Shown here piece by piece: positions 44,478 to 52,560 of a DNA stretch of 64,000 nt. Position numbers and translations under genes: made by a program. Source of the DNA: JAPOUP01 sp965221405 (GTDB taxonomy: Bacteria; Pseudomonadota; Alphaproteobacteria; Rhodobacterales; Rhodobacteraceae); contig CBDCSE010000002.1 in NCBI GenBank assembly GCA_965221405.1, positions 744,001 to 808,000 of the forward strand, read 5' to 3'. Position 1 is the stretch's first letter, and each line of letters starts with the position of its first letter. The notes below the pieces were generated by a model. It was not told the origin of the DNA. It made no database searches and worked only from the letters and a program-made list of their open reading frames with translations.

Positions 44478-45553
44478 GCCGCGCTCCGGGCCCTTCGCCA
44501 CGTCAGGCGAAAGTCGGTGAACACGCGGCACGCCACGTAGGTGGTGAGCAGTATGCCCTGTAGAAGTAGGTTCACGGAATGGGGTACGTTGGCAGCCGTC
44601 TGCGCGATGTCGCCACCCACATAGACCACCGCCATGAAAAACGAGGCCGCAAGAATGCCCAGAGGCCTGAGCCCGCCGAGAAAGGCCACGATGATGGCGG
44701 CAAAGCCGTAGCCCGGCGTGACAACGCGCTGCAACTGTCCAAGGGGGCCGGCTACCTCGAAGACACCGGCAAGCCCGGCCGCCCCTCCCCCGACGAGAAG
44801 CGCGAGCCAGACCGCGCGGCGCTCGGAAAAGCCGGCATATTGCGCGGCCCCGGGCGCCAGCCCGCCGACCCTCAACTTGAAGCCCGCGAAGCTGCGCTGT
44901 GTCAGCGTCCACGCGAACAGCGTCGCGACAATGCCGACGAATAGCGAGACATTGGCCCGTGTGCCGCCCAGGAGCGTGGGCAGCATCGCCACGTCGGGAA
45001 ACAGGGCGGACTGCGGAAAGTTGAAGCCGAAGGGGTCGCGCATGGGCCCCGAGACGAGGTAGTACAGGAGTTGCAGCGCAATGGAATTGAGCATCAGCGT
45101 CACAAGGATCTCGTTGGCGTTCAGGCTTGCGCGAAGAAAGGCGGCAATGGCGGCCCAGGCCATGCCAAAGCCCATGCCTATGAAGGCCATGCCGATGATC
45201 ATGAAGGGATTTGAGCTCTCGTTAAACAGAACCGGAAGAAGGCTGCCGCCGATGGCGCCAAGGATCAGCTGGCCTTCGGCGCCGATGTTCCAGATCCGAG
45301 CGCGGAACCCGATGGCGAGGGCCTGCGCGATCAGGAGAAGCGGCGCCATTTTCAGGAGCACCTCGCCAATGTTGAAACGCGACGCGAAGGGAGACAGGTA
45401 GAAGTAGTAGAGCGCATCGGTGACCGGTACGCCAAGCGACGTTAGGACGGCCGCGCTAGCAACGACCGTGGCGATGACGGCGAGAAGGGGCGGCACGAGG
45501 GCGAGGGCGCCAGGCGACGAGGTACGCTGCTCGATCCATACGGGAAAAGTCAT
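44474..45553 (-). CDS. BMP-type ABC transporter permease 1
   Basis: A 359-residue membrane protein with about nine hydrophobic segments. It contains IGFRARIWNIGAEGQLILGA, the coupling motif of YufP/NupP-type permeases, and ANEILVTLMLNSIALQLLYY. It overlaps the ATPase gene by 4 bp upstream and permease 2 by 4 bp downstream, so the three membrane-complex genes are translationally coupled. No damage seen. Confidence 0.92.
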   Translation of the reverse strand: MTFPVWIEQRTSSPGALALVPPLLAVIATVVASAAVLTSLGVPVTDALYYFYLSPFASRFNIGEVLLKMAPLLLIAQALAIGFRARIWNIGAEGQLILGAIGGSLLPVLFNESSNPFMIIGMAFIGMGFGMAWAAIAAFLRASLNANEILVTLMLNSIALQLLYYLVSGPMRDPFGFNFPQSALFPDVAMLPTLLGGTRANVSLFVGIVATLFAWTLTQRSFAGFKLRVGGLAPGAAQYAGFSERRAVWLALLVGGGAAGLAGVFEVAGPLGQLQRVVTPGYGFAAIIVAFLGGLRPLGILAASFFMAVVYVGGDIAQTAANVPHSVNLLLQGILLTTYVACRVFTDFRLTWRRARSAA

Positions 45554-47070
45554 GAGACGGCCACCGTCGCGTCATCGACGAACGTGCCCGACATGTAGGA
45601 TCCGATCAGGTCGTCACGAGCCTCCACCCTGGGGATCGACGGCGACAGGCGGCCCCGGAACAGCACGTGGATACGGTCGGAAATGTCGAGCAAGTCTTCA
45701 AGCTCATCACTCAGCACGAGAATGCCCGCGCCTTCGCCACGCAAGTCCACCAGCCTTTGCAATATCGCCTGCGCAGCACCGACATCGACGCCCCAGGTGG
45801 GCTGTGCGGCGATGAAAAGCGCGGGCTTGAGGGAAAGTTCGCGGCCAACGATGAATTTCTGAAGATTGCCGCCGGAGAGCGAGCGCGCCTCGGCCTCCGG
45901 GCCCGCGCAGCGAACATCCATGTCCGAAATGCAGGCCTCGGAAAACGCCCGGGCGGCCTTCTTGCGCACCATCCCGCATGCGACGAGCCCCCTGCGGTGT
46001 CCAGTGAGCAGCGCGTTCTCGGCGAGGCTCAGCTCGGGAACGGCACCGCGCGCCTGCCTGTCCTCGGGCACGTAGGCGAGGCCGAGGGCACGGCGCTCGT
46101 CGGCATTCTTCCGGCTCACGTCCCGGCCGTTCAGGAGAATCTCGCCAGCGGCGGCGCCGTGCAGGAACGCCTCGCCTGACAGGGCGGACGCAAAAAGCTG
46201 CTGGCCATTGCCGGAAATTCCCGCAATGCCGACGATCTCGCCGCCGTAAACGTCAAGCGAGACATCCTTGAGCGCGATGCCGAGGGGGTTGTCGTCGGGC
46301 ATCGAAAGGTTGGTGACGCGCAGGACGGGCGCAGCGCTGAGCGCCGCGACGTCGCGGCGCGGATGCGGGATGTCGCGCCCGATCATCAGGGTCGCGAGCG
46401 CCTTCTCGCTGGTCTCGCGCGGGTCAACCGTGGCCACCACGCGCCCCCGGCGCATGACGGTGGCGCGGTCACAGAGCGCACGTATCTCAGCGAGCTTGTG
46501 CGAAATGAAGAGCACGGCGCATCCTGAGGCGGCAAGGTCGCGTACGGTCCTGAAGAAGCCGGGGATGGCGGTGGGCGGAAGGACGGACGTGGGCTCGTCC
46601 ATGATGATGAGATCGGGATTGCCCATGAGCGCGCGGGCGATCTCAACCCTCTGGCGTTCACCTTGGGACAATGCGTGAACGAGCGCATCAGGCTCGATCT
46701 CAAGGCCGAACTCCGTGCCGACGGCGCGCAGGTGCCCGGTGGCCTCGGCCACGCTCACGCTGTTTGAAAGGGCGACATTCTCGGCCACGCTCAAGGTCTC
46801 GAACAGCGAGAAATGCTGAAACACCATGCCAATGCCAAGAGCGCGGGCCTGTGCCGGCGTTTCGATTACCGCCGGCTTTCCCTTCCATCTCATCTGCCCG
46901 GAATCCGGTTGGAGGACGCCGTATATCATTTTCATGAGCGTCGACTTTCCGGCGCCGTTCTCCCCAAGAACCGCATGTATCTCGCCCGGCGCAATGGAGA
47001 GATCCAGGCCTTCCGCGGCAACGACCTCGCCGAAGGCCTTGGATATCCCGGAAAGCGCGAGAAGACCCAC
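45550..47070 (-). CDS. BMP-type ABC transporter ATP-binding protein (double NBD)
   Basis: A 506-residue protein with two fused ATPase domains. The first has Walker A GENGAGKSTLMK, signature LSQGERQRVEIARAL and Walker B DLIIMDEPTSVL. The second has a degenerate Walker A (GISGNGQQLFAS) and signature LSGGNLQKFIVGREL, followed by QPTWGVDVGA, as in RbsA/YufO-type proteins. The GTG at 47070 is preferred because it shares a base with the TAG of the GST-like gene and starts at LLALSGISKAFG, the usual N-terminus. It powers the importer. Confidence 0.92.
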   Translation of the reverse strand: MGLLALSGISKAFGEVVAAEGLDLSIAPGEIHAVLGENGAGKSTLMKMIYGVLQPDSGQMRWKGKPAVIETPAQARALGIGMVFQHFSLFETLSVAENVALSNSVSVAEATGHLRAVGTEFGLEIEPDALVHALSQGERQRVEIARALMGNPDLIIMDEPTSVLPPTAIPGFFRTVRDLAASGCAVLFISHKLAEIRALCDRATVMRRGRVVATVDPRETSEKALATLMIGRDIPHPRRDVAALSAAPVLRVTNLSMPDDNPLGIALKDVSLDVYGGEIVGIAGISGNGQQLFASALSGEAFLHGAAAGEILLNGRDVSRKNADERRALGLAYVPEDRQARGAVPELSLAENALLTGHRRGLVACGMVRKKAARAFSEACISDMDVRCAGPEAEARSLSGGNLQKFIVGRELSLKPALFIAAQPTWGVDVGAAQAILQRLVDLRGEGAGILVLSDELEDLLDISDRIHVLFRGRLSPSIPRVEARDDLIGSYMSGTFVDDATVAVS

Positions 47071-47696
47071 TACACGAACTCCGGTATGCCGGAGACGGCG
47101 CGGAATCGCGGTAGCCGCCTGAACGCGCGCATCCACTTGCGCAGGGCGGGGTACGGCTCATGCCCGATGCCGCCGTCGCCCGAAAGCGCGACGTAGGGAA
47201 AGCAGGCGACATCCGCGATGGTCGGGAAATCACCGACAAGCCAAGTCTTGCCCAGAATGCCGCGTTCGGCCATGTGATCGTCGAGAACGGCAAAGGCGGC
47301 GCGTGCGTCGGCACGGGCCCTGTCGATGTCCAGATCATGGCCCAGCGAATCATGGAGACGGGCGGCGGAGGCCGGCATCATCTCGACTCCCGCGAAGGAC
47401 AGCCACATCATGACCTGCCCGAAAAGCGCCGGATCATGCGGGAGCCAGCGGTCATCCGGGTCGTGGCGTCTGGCGAGGTAGGCGAGGATGGCCTGGGCGT
47501 CGCGCAGGGTGACCTGGTCGTCCTCCAGAACGGGAAGCTGGCCCAGGGGGTTCAGCCGCAGGAACTCCGCGGACTTGTGCCGGCGTCCGGGATGGAAGTC
47601 GACGGCGACGAGTTCGTGCTCAAGGGCAAGGAATTCAAGCAGCAAGCGGACCTTGTAGCAACTGCCGGACAGCGTGTAATCATGCAGGCGGATCAC
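47070..47696 (-). CDS. GST-like protein of the oxygenase operon (possible NdmE-type partner)
   Basis: A 208-residue GST-fold protein: thioredoxin domain with IRLHDYTLSGSCYKVRLLLE, LNPLGQLPVLED and the glutathione-site DAQAILAYLA, then a helical domain with WLVGDFPTIADVACFPYVAL. It lies between an oxygenase lacking its own Rieske domain and an ABC importer. In the caffeine-degrading NdmCDE complex the GST-like NdmE is a structural partner of a Rieske-less oxygenase, so a scaffolding role is a reasonable inference; an ordinary glutathione-dependent detoxification role is the alternative. It is spaced 3 bp from the oxygenase gene. Confidence 0.8.
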   Translation of the reverse strand: MIRLHDYTLSGSCYKVRLLLEFLALEHELVAVDFHPGRRHKSAEFLRLNPLGQLPVLEDDQVTLRDAQAILAYLARRHDPDDRWLPHDPALFGQVMMWLSFAGVEMMPASAARLHDSLGHDLDIDRARADARAAFAVLDDHMAERGILGKTWLVGDFPTIADVACFPYVALSGDGGIGHEPYPALRKWMRAFRRLPRFRAVSGIPEFV

Positions 47697-47699
47697 GCG

Positions 47700-48584
47700 T
47701 CAGGCCGCCTCGTCGGGCAGAAGGCCGAACCGAAGGCCCTTGGACTTCAGCCAGCGGCGGTAGGCCATGGAACTGAGGTCGGCTCGGGTGGGCATCTCCC
47801 TGCGCGGTGTAAGCGGAAGCAGCCTCGGGCGCTGGTTTTCCAGGATGATCCGGTCCTGCATGAAAATCGTCTGCTGGAAATCGATCATGCCCTCGACCGT
47901 CGACACCTCGTCAAGAAGGGCCATCGGCATGAATGCGATGCACTCGGTTTCGGCCTTCGGCTGGATAAAGAGGCAGATCGCGTCGAGACGTCCACCGTCG
48001 TAGCCCATGGCGCTCTTATAGAGCATGACGCTGAAGGGCGAGGTGACGCGATAGGTGTACTCGGTGACCTGCCCGGCACCCGCGTCCCTCGCTGACTGGG
48101 AGGCCGCGGGCTGGAAGAACCTGCAATCCGTGGCCCATATTTCGTCCACGTCTCCGCGCAGTTCGGTCCTGTAGCTCAGGACCTCGGTCTCATCGACGGA
48201 GCCGAGTATGTTTGTGTGGACAAAGCAGAAATGCGCCATGTCGAGGAAATTCTCGACCACGCGGAACGGGCTGGTGTTCACGCCGACGGAGCCGCAGTTG
48301 ACAATGCGCCGATCGACTTCGTCAAACTCGGGGATGACTGGCATCGGCCGGGGATCGTCGGACAGGGTCGTGAAGACGGCGGTGAAGGCCCGCTTGACCG
48401 GGAGGCTGCGGCCTTCCCCACCCTTCCTGACCGTTGCCGCCGACAGCCCGCCGTCTTCCGCGGCGGACAGGCGCAGCGGCTGGCCCAGAAGCTGGGTATC
48501 GAGATGCCCGCCCGGCGCAACCTGGCCAGCATAAGCTATGGGGAACCACTGGTCGAGCGCGGCCCGGTCGGTTGTGACGGGCAT
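47700..48584 (-). CDS. Non-heme iron oxygenase catalytic subunit lacking a Rieske domain (NdmC-like arrangement)
   Basis: A 294-residue protein corresponding to the C-terminal catalytic domain of Rieske-type ring-hydroxylating or demethylating oxygenases. ENFLDMAHFCFVHTNILG supplies the bridging Asp and two iron-ligand His (D-x2-H-x4-H). The third ligand Asp is expected near QTIFMQDRIILENQRPRLLP, a segment conserved in this family. No CxH...CxxH is present; only about 45 residues precede the catalytic domain. Such a split is known from NdmC, which obtains its cluster from a partner. The Rieske partner is probably the adjacent gene, which overlaps it by one base. Confidence 0.82.
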   Translation of the reverse strand: MPVTTDRAALDQWFPIAYAGQVAPGGHLDTQLLGQPLRLSAAEDGGLSAATVRKGGEGRSLPVKRAFTAVFTTLSDDPRPMPVIPEFDEVDRRIVNCGSVGVNTSPFRVVENFLDMAHFCFVHTNILGSVDETEVLSYRTELRGDVDEIWATDCRFFQPAASQSARDAGAGQVTEYTYRVTSPFSVMLYKSAMGYDGGRLDAICLFIQPKAETECIAFMPMALLDEVSTVEGMIDFQQTIFMQDRIILENQRPRLLPLTPRREMPTRADLSSMAYRRWLKSKGLRFGLLPDEAA

Positions 48585-49225
48585 CAGGCAGGCCCTTTCG
48601 TCAGGTCTTGGCGATACGCCACGAGATCGCGCGCCAACGCAACGCGGGCATCGCGATCAGGGTTGGTGGTGGTCACATGCACGGCGGTGCAGGCGTCGCT
48701 GACCGGCTGCACGCCAAGGGATATGACGTGCCCCTGACACCGGCCCACGAACATCTCGTCGCGGGCCGTCCAGCCAGCGTCGGAAATTTCCGGCAGCGCA
48801 TCGCGAACCCCGGCAGCCGGCAGGTCGATGAAGACGGTCCGGACGCCGTGCCACGGCCCGTTTCCCACACCGGCTCCGGGCGCGCTTCCCATGACGATCA
48901 TTCCGTGTTTCTCGCTGACCGGGTACACGGTGGCGCAGAGGCTGGCCGGCGGAATCATCTCGGGGTGGGCGGGAACCTTCCTGCAGGCACCGTCATCGCC
49001 GTATTCCCAGCCGTGGTAGATGCAGGTCAACCGGTCGCCGCGCACGAAACCGAAGCTCAGGCGCATGCCGCGGTGCGGACAGCGGTCTTCCCAGAGGTGC
49101 GCGGCGCCGTCATGGCCGCGCCATGCGGCAAGTTCGATGCCGTTCACGACGACGGGGTGCACCTCGCCGGCGGGAACGTTGCAGGAAATGGCGATCGCGA
49201 CGCCGGGCGTCTCGGCTGGCTCCAT
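48584..49225 (-). CDS. Stand-alone Rieske [2Fe-2S] protein, partner of the oxygenase
   Basis: A 213-residue protein. The Rieske ligands are CPHRG (about residue 49) and CIYHGW (about residue 68), in a domain typical of oxygenase alpha subunits. After about residue 115 the sequence has strands resembling the start of a catalytic domain (GHVISLGVQPVSDACTAVHV), but the D-x2-H-x4-H iron site is absent, so this chain carries only the electron-transfer centre. It is first in the operon, and its stop shares a base with the oxygenase start. The flavin reductase that must supply electrons is not in the window. Confidence 0.85.
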   Translation of the reverse strand: MEPAETPGVAIAISCNVPAGEVHPVVVNGIELAAWRGHDGAAHLWEDRCPHRGMRLSFGFVRGDRLTCIYHGWEYGDDGACRKVPAHPEMIPPASLCATVYPVSEKHGMIVMGSAPGAGVGNGPWHGVRTVFIDLPAAGVRDALPEISDAGWTARDEMFVGRCQGHVISLGVQPVSDACTAVHVTTTNPDRDARVALARDLVAYRQDLTKGPA

Positions 49226-49236
49226 CCATGCCTCCG

Positions 49237-49255
49237 CATGCCTGATACCAGCATG
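49237..49255. promoter_or_regulatory. Possible LysR operator between Rieske and lysR genes
   Basis: CATGC-N9-GCATG is a perfect 5-bp inverted repeat in the 85-bp divergent intergenic region. GCATGCCTGA is also directly repeated (49236 and 49251). LysR regulators usually bind such interrupted dyads near their own divergent promoter. Confidence 0.35.
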
Positions 49256-49310
49256 CCTGAAACGCGTGGGGGTTGCTAGACCGAAATATTGATACTAGCG
49301 TTCAGGAATC

Positions 49311-50270
49311 ATGAACATTGGGAGAGTGTCCGTGCATCTGGATGACATCAATGTTTTCCTGCAGGTGGCCGAGAGTGGATCACTGTCACGCGCGGCCAAG
49401 CTCATGCATCGCCCGAAGGCCACCGTCAGCCACAATTTAAGGCGCCTTGAGCGGAACCTGGGCATGTCGCTGCTTGATCGGGAGAACAACAGGATGCGGC
49501 CGAACGAGGCCGGACACATGTTCATGGCGCACGCACGCGACATCCGCCGGGCCTGTGAGGCGGCAACCGAGTCGATGTGCGCCACCCGCGACGCACGGGA
49601 CCGGCAGCTGCGCATCGCATCGACGAGCGAGTTCGCATCGAACATCATGTCGTCGATCTTCATGGATTTCGCACGGGACCAGACGCACCTTGAAATCCGC
49701 GCGATGACGCATCCGCGGGACGTGCTTTCAGAGCTTCGGGCGCAGTATGACTGCATCATCCATCTGGGCGAGCCACTGGCCGATGATTTCCCGGAGATGA
49801 CGCGCCGGGCGCTGGGCCATTTCAACTACAAGTGGTTCGCCTCGTCCGCATACCTGGAGACGGTGGCGCCACCCGCCTCGCCCGACGATCTGGCGGGCCA
49901 CAAGCTCCTTGTGCAGCTCGGCCAGAGCGAAACCCAGGTCTGGCGGACCACTGACGGCGAGGCGGAGACCGCGTTCGAACCCAGGGGCGCGTTCGTCAGC
50001 AACGATCCATGGATCGTCAAGCTGGCCGCCGTGCACGGGCACGGGATCTGCTTCATGCCCACGTTCTTCGCGCGTCAGGAAGTGGCGGCAGGGATGCTCA
50101 CGCCGGTCCTGCCCGCCTGGTCCTCGCGACTGGTGGGGGTCTACGCCCTGTTCTGGACGCACCGCGCCGCAAACCCGAACCTCGCGCTCCTGTTGCAGAA
50201 AACGACCGCAAATTTCGGGCAGATCGATCGCTATCTCTATCGCGCGGAGGCGCCGGAATGGAACGGATGA
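49311..50270 (+). CDS. LysR-family regulator, divergent to the oxygenase-transporter operon
   Basis: A 319-residue regulator. The winged helix-turn-helix is at residues about 8-65 (DINVFLQVAESGSLSRAAKL and KATVSHNLRRLERNLGMSLL). The effector-binding domain follows (LRIASTSEFASNIM, FVSNDPWIVKLAAVHGHGIC). The divergent arrangement with an 85-bp gap is the classical design for LysR control of the neighbouring operon, with the imported substrate or a product as probable inducer. The start could also be the GTG at 49332 (VHLDDINVF). Confidence 0.9.
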   Translation: MNIGRVSVHLDDINVFLQVAESGSLSRAAKLMHRPKATVSHNLRRLERNLGMSLLDRENNRMRPNEAGHMFMAHARDIRRACEAATESMCATRDARDRQLRIASTSEFASNIMSSIFMDFARDQTHLEIRAMTHPRDVLSELRAQYDCIIHLGEPLADDFPEMTRRALGHFNYKWFASSAYLETVAPPASPDDLAGHKLLVQLGQSETQVWRTTDGEAETAFEPRGAFVSNDPWIVKLAAVHGHGICFMPTFFARQEVAAGMLTPVLPAWSSRLVGVYALFWTHRAANPNLALLLQKTTANFGQIDRYLYRAEAPEWNG

Positions 50271-50379
50271 CGCTCCAGCCTGAAACGCGCCGTCCCCGCG
50301 CGGCCGCTTCAAGCCTCGCCACTCGCCCGTCCTCGGATTCGACCCGACGAGGCCGACGGGTTCAGGCGATTCATGACCG

Positions 50380-50835
50380 GCGAAGGGCCAGCGGCATCGC
50401 GCGGGAGACGTCCGCCCGCCTCCGGCGCATTGGTGATATGGCGCTTAGCGCCGTTCAGCGCATAGCCGCCCGCGACCTTCTTCGCGCCGGTTCTGACCGA
50501 GGCCGCATCCGAACCGGCCTCGGCTCGGTCAGTGCGAAGGATCCGATCAGACCGTCCGTGGCCATGGCCGGCAAATCGGTCTGCTATTGCCCATCAGAAC
50601 CACCAAGGATGATCGCCTGGGAGCCAATCCCGATACTGGTCCCGGCCATCGACCGAAAAGCCGGCGAAGCGCAGCCCAAAACCTTCGCCACTTGAACCTC
50701 ATCCGACATCGACAGGCCCAGCCCGCCATATTCCTTCGGGATCGAAAGCCCGAACAAGTCCATCTCGCGCATCTGCGCGACAGCCCTCCCAAACACGCTC
50801 ATCCAAGAGCGGCACAGGAAACGGACATAGAAGCG
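50380..50835 (-). pseudogene. Acyl-CoA dehydrogenase remnant
   Basis: On the minus strand, MREMDLFGLSIPKEYGGLGL and SMSDEVQVAKVLGCASPAFR, then GTSIGIGSQAI, belong to the N-terminal domain of acyl-CoA dehydrogenases. In another frame follow DGLIGSFALTEP, GSDAASVRTGAKKVAGGYAL and NGAKRHITNAPEAG, the FAD-binding middle domain. Frames change twice and both ends are missing. About 150 of the usual 380-400 residues remain. Confidence 0.7.
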
Positions 50836-50875
50836 GACATTTGAGCGGCAAGCCGGAGTTTGATCTAAGTTATAA

Positions 50876-50890
50876 ATATATGACATATAT
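50876..50890. promoter_or_regulatory. 15-bp palindrome at the start of the Fic gene
   Basis: ATATATGACATATAT is a perfect palindrome with a 1-nt centre, directly abutting the GTG at 50891. TATAAA lies at 50871-50876. The position would allow a repressor to block transcription or translation initiation of the fic gene. No Shine-Dalgarno sequence is visible, so the mRNA could be leaderless or nearly so. Confidence 0.4.
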
Positions 50891-52135
50891 GTGGTTATGA
50901 GTAAAAAAGATGCGGACACCAAAACGGACGCGGAAGCGGACATCGGCGAAGACCGCGGTGAAGGTATCGGCCTGATGGAGCCGATGATGATCGCCGAAGA
51001 GGCTCCGCAGCGCACGGCGCTGACCGACCTTGCGATTGATCTTGCAGCACGCTCAGCGGGATTTCGGCGCAGCCTGCCCGGCGGCGTAACCCGGGCGCTT
51101 GCTGATCTCGTCAGGGCGATGAACTGCTACTACAGCAATTTGATCGAGGGCCATGACACGCACCCGGTCGATATCGAGCGTGCGCTCAGAAGCGACTATA
51201 GCGGGGACGCTGAAAAGCGGAACCTGCAGATCGAGGCACGTGCGCATATTGCCGTCCAGCAATGGATCGATGATGGCGGACTGGATGGCCGCGCCGTCTC
51301 ACCGGACGGCATCGGTGAGACCCACCGCCGCTTCGGCGAACTGCTCACCGAAGAATTGCTCAGCGTAACCAATCCGGATACCGGCGAGACGATCATAATG
51401 GTCCCGGGTGAATGGCGCCAGCGTGATGTGAAGGTCGGTCGTCACGTCGCGATCAGTCCCGGGGCCGTGCCCCGGTTCCTCAAACGGTTCGAGCAGGCCT
51501 ATAGCGCAGGCGGCAGGACAGCCGCGATTCTGGCGGCGGCGGCGGCGCATCATCGCCTGCTCTGGATTCACCCGTTCCTGGATGGCAATGGCCGGGTCGC
51601 GCGGCTGATGTCCTACGCCATGCTGCGCGAAATACTGGATACAGGTGGCATCTGGTCGATCGCCCGGGGTCTCGCGCGCGATGTCGAAGAATACAGAATC
51701 CGCCTCGCGGCGTGTGATGGACCGCGCCGCGGCGATCTCGATGGCCGCGGCACACTAAGTAAGGATGCACTGATAAGCTTCACGCGCTTCTTCCTGGAGA
51801 CCTGCATTGATCAGGTGAAGTTCATGGAAGAGCTGGTACAGCCTGAGCGCCTGCGGGACCGGATGCTGATCTGGTGCGAGGAGGAAATTCGCGGCGATCG
51901 CCTGCCACAGAAATCAGGCCGGGTTCTCGAAGCCGTTCTGTTCCGAGGCGAGCTACCGCGAGGCGATGTCGCCGCTCTACTGGGCGCGACTGACCGTCAT
52001 GCTCGACGCATCACGTCAACCCTGCTGGAACGCGAAGTGATCACCTCTGATGGCACCCGCACACCGCTACGCCTCAACTTCCCAGCTGCGCTCGCGCCGC
52101 GTTGGATGCCGGGACTGTTCCCGGAGAAAATCTAG
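50891..52135 (+). CDS. Fic-family AMP-transferase-like protein with C-terminal winged helix
   Basis: A 414-residue protein (412 from the ATG at 50897). After an acidic N-terminus, NCYYSNLIEGHDTHPVDIER is the Fic_N domain with the S/T-x-E-G-type inhibitory helix region. The Fic active site is HPFLDGNGRVARL (about residue 224), matching HxFx(D/E)GNGRxxR. A C-terminal winged-helix segment (RGDVAALLGATDRHARRITS) is present. Fic proteins transfer AMP or other nucleotidyl groups to proteins, and those with this layout are often self-regulated. The start is either GTG 50891 or ATG 50897. Confidence 0.88.
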   Translation: MVMSKKDADTKTDAEADIGEDRGEGIGLMEPMMIAEEAPQRTALTDLAIDLAARSAGFRRSLPGGVTRALADLVRAMNCYYSNLIEGHDTHPVDIERALRSDYSGDAEKRNLQIEARAHIAVQQWIDDGGLDGRAVSPDGIGETHRRFGELLTEELLSVTNPDTGETIIMVPGEWRQRDVKVGRHVAISPGAVPRFLKRFEQAYSAGGRTAAILAAAAAHHRLLWIHPFLDGNGRVARLMSYAMLREILDTGGIWSIARGLARDVEEYRIRLAACDGPRRGDLDGRGTLSKDALISFTRFFLETCIDQVKFMEELVQPERLRDRMLIWCEEEIRGDRLPQKSGRVLEAVLFRGELPRGDVAALLGATDRHARRITSTLLEREVITSDGTRTPLRLNFPAALAPRWMPGLFPEKI

Positions 52136-52151
52136 AGACACGAGACCTCCG

Positions 52152-52373
52152 ATGAGCTTTGTCTATTTTGCCTACGGATCGAATATGCTGCCCGCGCGGC
52201 TTAGAGACCGCTGCAACAACGCGCACGTCATCGGGACGGCGATTGCAGAAGGTTACACGCTGGAATTCAGCAAACCCGGCAAAGACGGCTCCGGCAAAGC
52301 TACGCTGATTAGCGGCGAAACGCAAACGATCACAACGCCCGGGGGTGTAAGCCATTTTTGTTGTCTGGCCTGA
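52152..52373 (+). pseudogene. Gamma-glutamylcyclotransferase-like protein, C-terminally truncated
   Basis: Starts MSFVYFAYGSNMLPARLRDR, the substrate-binding YGSN loop of the GGCT fold, and continues GYTLEFSKPGKDGSGKATLI, but homology ends near residue 60 of about 150-180. The catalytic Glu region is missing and the frame stops at 52373. It starts 17 bp after the fic stop and was probably co-transcribed with it. Confidence 0.65.
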
Positions 52374-52560
52374 TTTGGCACCTTCCTGAATGCCCGCGCG
52401 AAAGTCCGCGCGGGCATTGCTTGCGGGGATCTGATCGCTCTCAGACACTTCTTCCTCTGCAGGGATCAGAACCCCATTCACAAAACGCTCAAGCGTGGTG
52501 ACAAGCAGTTCGCCAGTATAGCTATCCTGCATGTTTTAGCTCTTCTGGTAGCGTTTGGGG

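Noticed and set aside
42318..44540. 740-codon plus-strand frame opposite the binding protein and permease genes
   Set aside because: It is the shadow of genuine ABC transporter genes; the translation is His/Arg-rich and has no family resemblance.
52374..52532. Minus-strand frame from 52532 (MQDSYTGELLVTTLERF) as a small gene
   Set aside because: It continues antisense into the GGCT and fic genes, has no recognised family and no good ribosome site; at most its first 50 codons are a fragment.
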